From Paenibacillus lemnae (GTDB taxonomy: Bacteria; Bacillota; Bacilli; Paenibacillales; Paenibacillaceae): DNA of 53,870 bases. The stretch's first letter is position 1; every line of letters begins with the position of its first letter. A program made the translations under genes and the position numbers. The stretch covers positions 1 to 53,870 of the forward strand of contig NZ_JABBPN010000025.1 in assembly GCF_012933385.1 (NCBI RefSeq), in the 5' to 3' direction. Below the pieces are notes generated by a model. That model made no database searches. It worked only from the letters and a program-made list of their open reading frames with translations, and was not told the DNA's origin. Positions 50,116-53,870 of this stretch are shown one piece after another.

Positions 50116-51834
50116 GTGGAACATATTGCGTTATACCGAGCCTGGAGACCTCAGTCCTTTCAGGATATGGTGGGACAGCAGCATATTATCCAGACCCTGC
50201 AAAATGCGATCCGCGAACAGCGGGTCTCCCATGCCTATTTGTTCAGCGGCCCGCGGGGAACAGGGAAAACCAGTGCCGCCAAAATTCTGGCGAAAGCCGT
50301 GAATTGTGAGAACGGACCGTCACAGGAACCATGCAATCAATGTGAGGCCTGCCGGCGGATTACATCGGGTGCGGTGATGGACGTTCAGGAGATTGATGCG
50401 GCATCCAACCGTGGTGTCGAAGAAATCAGGGATTTGCGGGAGAAGGTAAAATACGCTCCTACCGAGGTCCGGCGAAAAGTTTATATTATTGATGAAGTAC
50501 ACATGCTTACGACGGAAGCGTTTAACGCCCTGCTCAAAACATTGGAGGAACCGCCGGAGCATGTCATGTTTATACTGGCTACTACAGAGCCTCATAAGCT
50601 TCCGGCCACGATTATTTCACGCTGTCAGCGTTTTGATTTCAGGCGTGTGTCCCTGGAGGAACAGCGGGACCGTCTTGCCCGGATTTGTGAGGAAGAGGGG
50701 ATTACCGCAGATGCAGAAGCGCTGCAATATATCGCCCGCCTGTCGGACGGTGGAATGCGTGATGCGCTGAGTATTTTGGATCAGATCGCTTCTTTTACCG
50801 GCGGCAATGTTTCCTATCAGCAGGTCATGGAGATGACCGGAGGAATGGCTTCCGAGCAGTTCGGACGTCTGGCAGGTGCGATCAGGCAGGGAGATGCAGG
50901 AGCGGTGCTGCAGATCGTAGAGCAGATGATGCAGGAAGGGAAAAGTGCAGATAAATGCATGGAGAACCTGCTGTATTATTTCCGGGATCTGCTGATGATC
51001 AAAATGGTCCCTCAAGCGGATAAGCTGACAGACCGCATCTTGAATCCCTCGGATTTCAAGGGCATGGCAGATGATTTTTCCAAGGAAGAGCTATTCTCCA
51101 TGATTGATACATTAAATCATTACCAGAGTGACATGAAGTATGCCTCACAGCCTCAAACCTTGTTTGAAGTGGCTCTGCTGAAGCTATGCAGCAGCTCTGA
51201 AGTTGGGCAGAAGACGGGTACAGCCAGCGCAGCGGATTCTGCTGAAGTCGGCCGTTTGAAGGAGCAGCTGGCAGCTATCGAGAAGAAACTCGAGAAAATT
51301 ATGCAAAATGGTCTTCCAGGCGGCTCGGGCGACGGCCGTGAAGGAGCGAAGCCTGCTGTCCGGGCACCTGCTCCGAGAGCATCATCGGCGGCCAAAAAGC
51401 CGCAGCATATGGAACAGTATGTAGCGTCCCGAACGAGTGAAGGCTTTACCGTTGTTCAGCGGCAGTGGTCTCAAATTCTCCAGAACGTGAAGGATGAGAA
51501 GGTGACCGTACATGCATGGTTTATGGATGGCGAACCGGTTTCGGTCTGGGAGGACAATATTCTTGTCGCTTTCAAAAACAACATTCACCGCGAAACGACG
51601 GAGAAACCTGCGAATAAGCAGGTCATCGAAGGGGTTTTTGGATCTTTGCTGGGCAAGCCGTACCGGCTGGTCACGATGATGCTCCGGGACTGGAACGATG
51701 CTGTTGAAGGTACGGGGAATCCCCAGGCGGAGGAGCTCAAGCTGGAGCATGAAGAAGCAGAGTCCAAAGAAACGCCTTGGATTGATGAGGCGATCCAGTT
51801 GTTTGGTGAAGACCTTGTCGTCATAAAAGATTAA
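50116..51834 (+). CDS. dnaX: DNA polymerase III subunit gamma/tau
   Basis: Clamp-loader ATPase that coordinates the replisome. The 572-residue protein has Walker A GPRGTGKT (K51), a zinc module (C64, C73, C76, C79), the DEVH box, the sensor-1 and arginine-finger regions, and a C-terminal tau region after a Gly/Ala/Pro-rich hinge (about 395-425). No convincing programmed frameshift site (A-run plus stem) is seen. GTG start after AGAGGG. Followed by yaaK and recR. Confidence 0.96.
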   Translation: MEHIALYRAWRPQSFQDMVGQQHIIQTLQNAIREQRVSHAYLFSGPRGTGKTSAAKILAKAVNCENGPSQEPCNQCEACRRITSGAVMDVQEIDAASNRGVEEIRDLREKVKYAPTEVRRKVYIIDEVHMLTTEAFNALLKTLEEPPEHVMFILATTEPHKLPATIISRCQRFDFRRVSLEEQRDRLARICEEEGITADAEALQYIARLSDGGMRDALSILDQIASFTGGNVSYQQVMEMTGGMASEQFGRLAGAIRQGDAGAVLQIVEQMMQEGKSADKCMENLLYYFRDLLMIKMVPQADKLTDRILNPSDFKGMADDFSKEELFSMIDTLNHYQSDMKYASQPQTLFEVALLKLCSSSEVGQKTGTASAADSAEVGRLKEQLAAIEKKLEKIMQNGLPGGSGDGREGAKPAVRAPAPRASSAAKKPQHMEQYVASRTSEGFTVVQRQWSQILQNVKDEKVTVHAWFMDGEPVSVWEDNILVAFKNNIHRETTEKPANKQVIEGVFGSLLGKPYRLVTMMLRDWNDAVEGTGNPQAEELKLEHEEAESKETPWIDEAIQLFGEDLVVIKD

Positions 51835-51886
51835 TCTGTCATAAAAAATAGCACAAGGGTGCATTCCATTAAAGGAGATGAAGAAG

Positions 51887-52198
51887 ATGAATAACATGAA
51901 CCAAATGATGAAGCAAGTGAAAAAAATGCAGGAACAGATGATGAAAGCCCAGGAGGAACTGGCTGGAAAAACGGTAGAAGGTACTTCAGGCGGCGGTGTC
52001 GTTACTGTAACGGTATCGGGCCACAAGCAAATTCAATCCATCAACATCAAACCTGAAGCCGTAGACCCGGATGACGTTGAAATGCTGCAGGATCTCATTC
52101 TTACTGCGGTAAATGATGCACTTGCCAAAGCGGAAGAGCTGGCTAACAGCGATATGGGTAAATTTACAGGCGGAATGAAAATCCCAGGCTTGTTTTAA
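51887..52198 (+). CDS. yaaK: YbaB/EbfC family nucleoid-associated protein
   Basis: A 103-residue DNA-binding dimer with the family signature: Met/Lys/Gln-rich helix (NMNQMMKQVKKMQEQMMKAQ), TVEGTSGGGVVTVTVSG and the C-terminal GLF. Start ATG 51887 is favoured (AAGGAG nine bases before); an ATG 9 bases earlier is too close to that site. It lies between dnaX and recR, the classic dnaX-ybaB-recR order. Confidence 0.93.
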   Translation: MNNMNQMMKQVKKMQEQMMKAQEELAGKTVEGTSGGGVVTVTVSGHKQIQSINIKPEAVDPDDVEMLQDLILTAVNDALAKAEELANSDMGKFTGGMKIPGLF

Positions 52199-52227
52199 TT
52201 CATAGGCGAAAAGGAGTCGTTGCGACT

Positions 52228-52824
52228 TTGTATTATCCCGAACCGATCGCCAAGTTGATTGATGCGTTTACCAGATTGCCGGGTGTGGGGCCGAAGACGG
52301 CCGCCCGCCTGGCTTTTCATGTGCTGAATATGAAAGAAGATGATGTGATTGATTTCGCCAAAGCGCTCGTCAGCGTAAAGCGAAATCTGCATTACTGCTC
52401 GATTTGCTGCAATATTACGGATACGGATCCTTGCCGAATCTGCCAGGACAAGAGCCGGGATGCGTCTGTCATCTGTGTGGTTCAAGATTCAAGAGACCTG
52501 GTGGCGATGGAGCGGACGAAGGAATTTGACGGGTATTACCACGTTCTTCATGGAGCGATCTCTCCTATGGAGGGAATTGGACCTGATGAAATCCGGTTGA
52601 AGGAACTGCTCACCCGACTGAGTGACGAAAGAGTCCAAGAGCTCATCCTTGCGACGAACCCGAACATTGAAGGTGAAGCTACGGCGATGTATATATCGAG
52701 GCTGGTGCGTCCTTTTGAGATGAAGGTTACCCGTATAGCTGCTGGACTGCCGGTAGGCGGAGATCTGGAATATGCGGATGAAGTGACGTTGTCCAAGGCG
52801 CTCGAAGGCAGAAGAGAGCTGTAA
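52228..52824 (+). CDS. recR: Recombination protein RecR
   Basis: With RecO loads RecA at gaps and repairs DNA. The 198-residue protein has the helix-hairpin-helix region (LPGVGPKTAARLAFH), the zinc finger CSICCNITDTDPCRIC and the Toprim domain with VVQDSRD and EGEATAMY. TTG start at 52228 after AAAAGGAG. Ends dnaX-yaaK-recR; a terminator follows. Confidence 0.97.
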   Translation: MYYPEPIAKLIDAFTRLPGVGPKTAARLAFHVLNMKEDDVIDFAKALVSVKRNLHYCSICCNITDTDPCRICQDKSRDASVICVVQDSRDLVAMERTKEFDGYYHVLHGAISPMEGIGPDEIRLKELLTRLSDERVQELILATNPNIEGEATAMYISRLVRPFEMKVTRIAAGLPVGGDLEYADEVTLSKALEGRREL

Positions 52825-52851
52825 CAGTAACATCTTATATGTGGATGAATG

Positions 52852-52880
52852 AAGGAGCCCAAGGGCTCCTTTTTATTTTT
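52852..52880 (+). terminator. recR operon terminator
   Basis: Stem AAGGAGCCC / GGGCTCCTT (loop AA) followed by TTTTATTTTT. Confidence 0.9.
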
Positions 52881-52975
52881 ACGGATATGGAGGTTTGGAG
52901 TTCTAAGTTTGTCCTCTTCCCGATATGTATGGTACAGGCAGTTGATCTGTGAAAGTAGACGGGAGGAGCAAACAT

Positions 52976-53257
52976 ATGTGGTGGAATAAAATAACCAAAG
53001 GTGCTGAGCGCACCGTTTCCGCAGAGGAAGAGAACAAAATGTGGGAGGCTTACCTGGATGTTCGCAGCTCTCAGATGGAATGGGAGAGGGCGCATCTTCT
53101 GTTTCAAGAAGCTTCAGGGCAGGACCAGATCGATTACGCGATCTACATGCTGGAGGCAGCTGAACGTAAATACCAAATGAATCTGAAGCAGGCCAAGCAG
53201 ATGAATTTGAATGGAGCCGAGATGTACAAACGAGAGGTCAAACGGGAGCATGCATAA
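52976..53257 (+). CDS. yaaL: DUF2508 protein YaaL
   Basis: A 93-residue, all-helical, charged protein with no signal or membrane segment. The motif MLEAAERKYQMNLKQAKQM is the usual C-terminal DUF2508 helix. Start ATG 52976 has GGGAGGAG upstream; a longer GTG frame (52949) starts before that site. It sits between recR and bofA as in B. subtilis, where its function is unknown. Confidence 0.9.
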   Translation: MWWNKITKGAERTVSAEEENKMWEAYLDVRSSQMEWERAHLLFQEASGQDQIDYAIYMLEAAERKYQMNLKQAKQMNLNGAEMYKREVKREHA

Positions 53258-53281
53258 AACTGACCGAAGGGATGTAGAACA

Positions 53282-53545
53282 ATGAAATGGTTCGTGACGT
53301 GTATATTTCTGATATCTCTGCTCATGCTGCTCATCACTGTATTTAAGAAGAAGCTCGGAATCAGCTGGCTGACATGGTTTGGCTCACATCTGGCACTATC
53401 TGCGATGGCCATTTATATTATCAACTTTTCTGGCCTGATCTCAGAAGTTTATATTCCTTTAAATCCAATGACCGTAGGAACGGTAATGATGCTGGGCCTG
53501 CCCGGTATAGCCGTGTTGATTGGGTTAAAATTAACTTTAATATAA
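53282..53545 (+). CDS. bofA: Pro-sigma-K processing inhibitor BofA
   Basis: Sporulation checkpoint protein in the mother-cell membrane that holds back SpoIVFB until the forespore signals. The 87-residue length equals B. subtilis BofA, with an N-terminal transmembrane helix (about 2-18), a second one (about 32-50) and the conserved C-terminal loop VYIPLNPMTVGTVMMLGLPG. ATG start; poor but plausible upstream site GAAGGG. Confidence 0.9.
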   Translation: MKWFVTCIFLISLLMLLITVFKKKLGISWLTWFGSHLALSAMAIYIINFSGLISEVYIPLNPMTVGTVMMLGLPGIAVLIGLKLTLI

Positions 53546-53654
53546 GGTTGACGACAAGGAAAAGATTATGGTACATTAATCTTCGCCCGTTTGGTGGGTT
53601 GCTGCTTCAATACAGGTTAAGAAAAAATGATTTAAAAGTTTTTCGAAAAAGTTC

Positions 53655-53870
53655 TTGACCTAAAGCAAGCTAGTGTGATATATTATTAAAGTCGCCGCTG
53701 AGAGATTGGCGGTCACGAAAAATGAGAATTTGATCTTTGAAAACTGAACAACGAGTGAGTTAAACCGATCTTGCTTTTAGCAAGATCAAACATGAGATAG
53801 CAATATCTCGTCAGTTTTGAAATGAGCTTTTAAACTCATCGGTCGGATATTTTCTCGGAGTCATTCGGGA
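53655..53870 (+). promoter_or_regulatory. rRNA operon promoter and 16S leader (partial)
   Basis: TTGACC at 53655-53660, 18-base spacer, TATATT at 53679-53684, AT-rich upstream element with runs of A and T (53620-53652). The leader has the conserved boxA-like stretch GATCTTTGAAAACTGAAC at 53732-53749, then three hairpins (GATCTTGC...GCAAGATC, GAGATA...TATCTC, TGAG...CTCA). The 16S gene should start beyond the window. Confidence 0.85.

Noticed and set aside
51380..51420. Programmed frameshift producing a short DnaX
   Set aside because: A short A-run is present but no strong downstream hairpin or ribosome-like enhancer; B. subtilis dnaX is not known to frameshift.

Overview
The window looks like near-origin chromosome of a spore-forming Bacillales bacterium, most likely Paenibacillus or a close relative. 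The evidence is moderate GC, strong AGGAGG ribosome sites with frequent GTG/TTG starts, Spo0F, BofA and an SspP-like spore protein, a long Bacillus-type SRP RNA, and proteins such as YwhD, YwiB and YaaL. It begins inside a 5S rRNA gene and ends in the promoter/leader of another rRNA operon, so it is essentially the whole interval between two rRNA operons.

Layout. (1) 1-7.2 kb: 5S rRNA end, guaB, dacA, pdxS-pdxT, serS, tRNA-Ser(UGA), then two small genes. This matches the right-of-origin order of B. subtilis. (2) 7.5-20.4 kb: lipoprotein, tadA on the minus strand, a cluster of DnaA-box-like sites, a large orphan sensor histidine kinase, an RluF-type pseudouridine synthase, motA-motB, a pterin dehydratase, a cytochrome c, an acetyltransferase, an NlpC/P60 wall hydrolase under a c-di-AMP (ydaO-type) riboswitch, and a pair made of a polytopic membrane protein and an M1 peptidase. 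(3) 20.5-30.3 kb: ywhD, mscL, a CadC-type repressor with a P1B metal ATPase, a 3-methyladenine glycosylase, two zinc-ribbon membrane proteins and pbpG. (4) 30.5-47.4 kb: speE-speB, a nitrilase and two acetyltransferases, ywiB-argS, a subtilase, rpoE, pyrG, spo0F, fbaA, murA, rho, an uncharacterised radical SAM enzyme and rpmE. This block corresponds to genes on the left arm of the B. subtilis chromosome. (5) 47.7-49.6 kb: a secreted rhamnogalacturonan lyase. (6) 49.6-53.9 kb: SRP RNA, dnaX, yaaK, recR, yaaL, bofA, then the rRNA promoter, again in B. subtilis right-arm order.

So a scaffold of two conserved right-arm segments (guaB...tadA and scr-dnaX...bofA) is split by about 40 kb, a large part of it left-arm genes (pbpG/ywhD/speEB to rpmE). 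Most housekeeping genes read away from the first rRNA operon, toward the second. Convergent gene pairs are commonly separated by symmetric, bidirectional terminator hairpins.

No phage, IS element, CRISPR array or defence island was seen. The observations that seem least explained are the DnaA-box cluster before the sensor kinase, the radical SAM protein fixed between rho and rpmE, the GC-rich multi-hairpin tract after speB, a 19-bp perfect palindrome upstream of the subtilase and rpoE, and a long U-tract-less hairpin in front of rho. I did not find a clearly new multi-gene system; the radical SAM protein is the best candidate for undescribed biochemistry.
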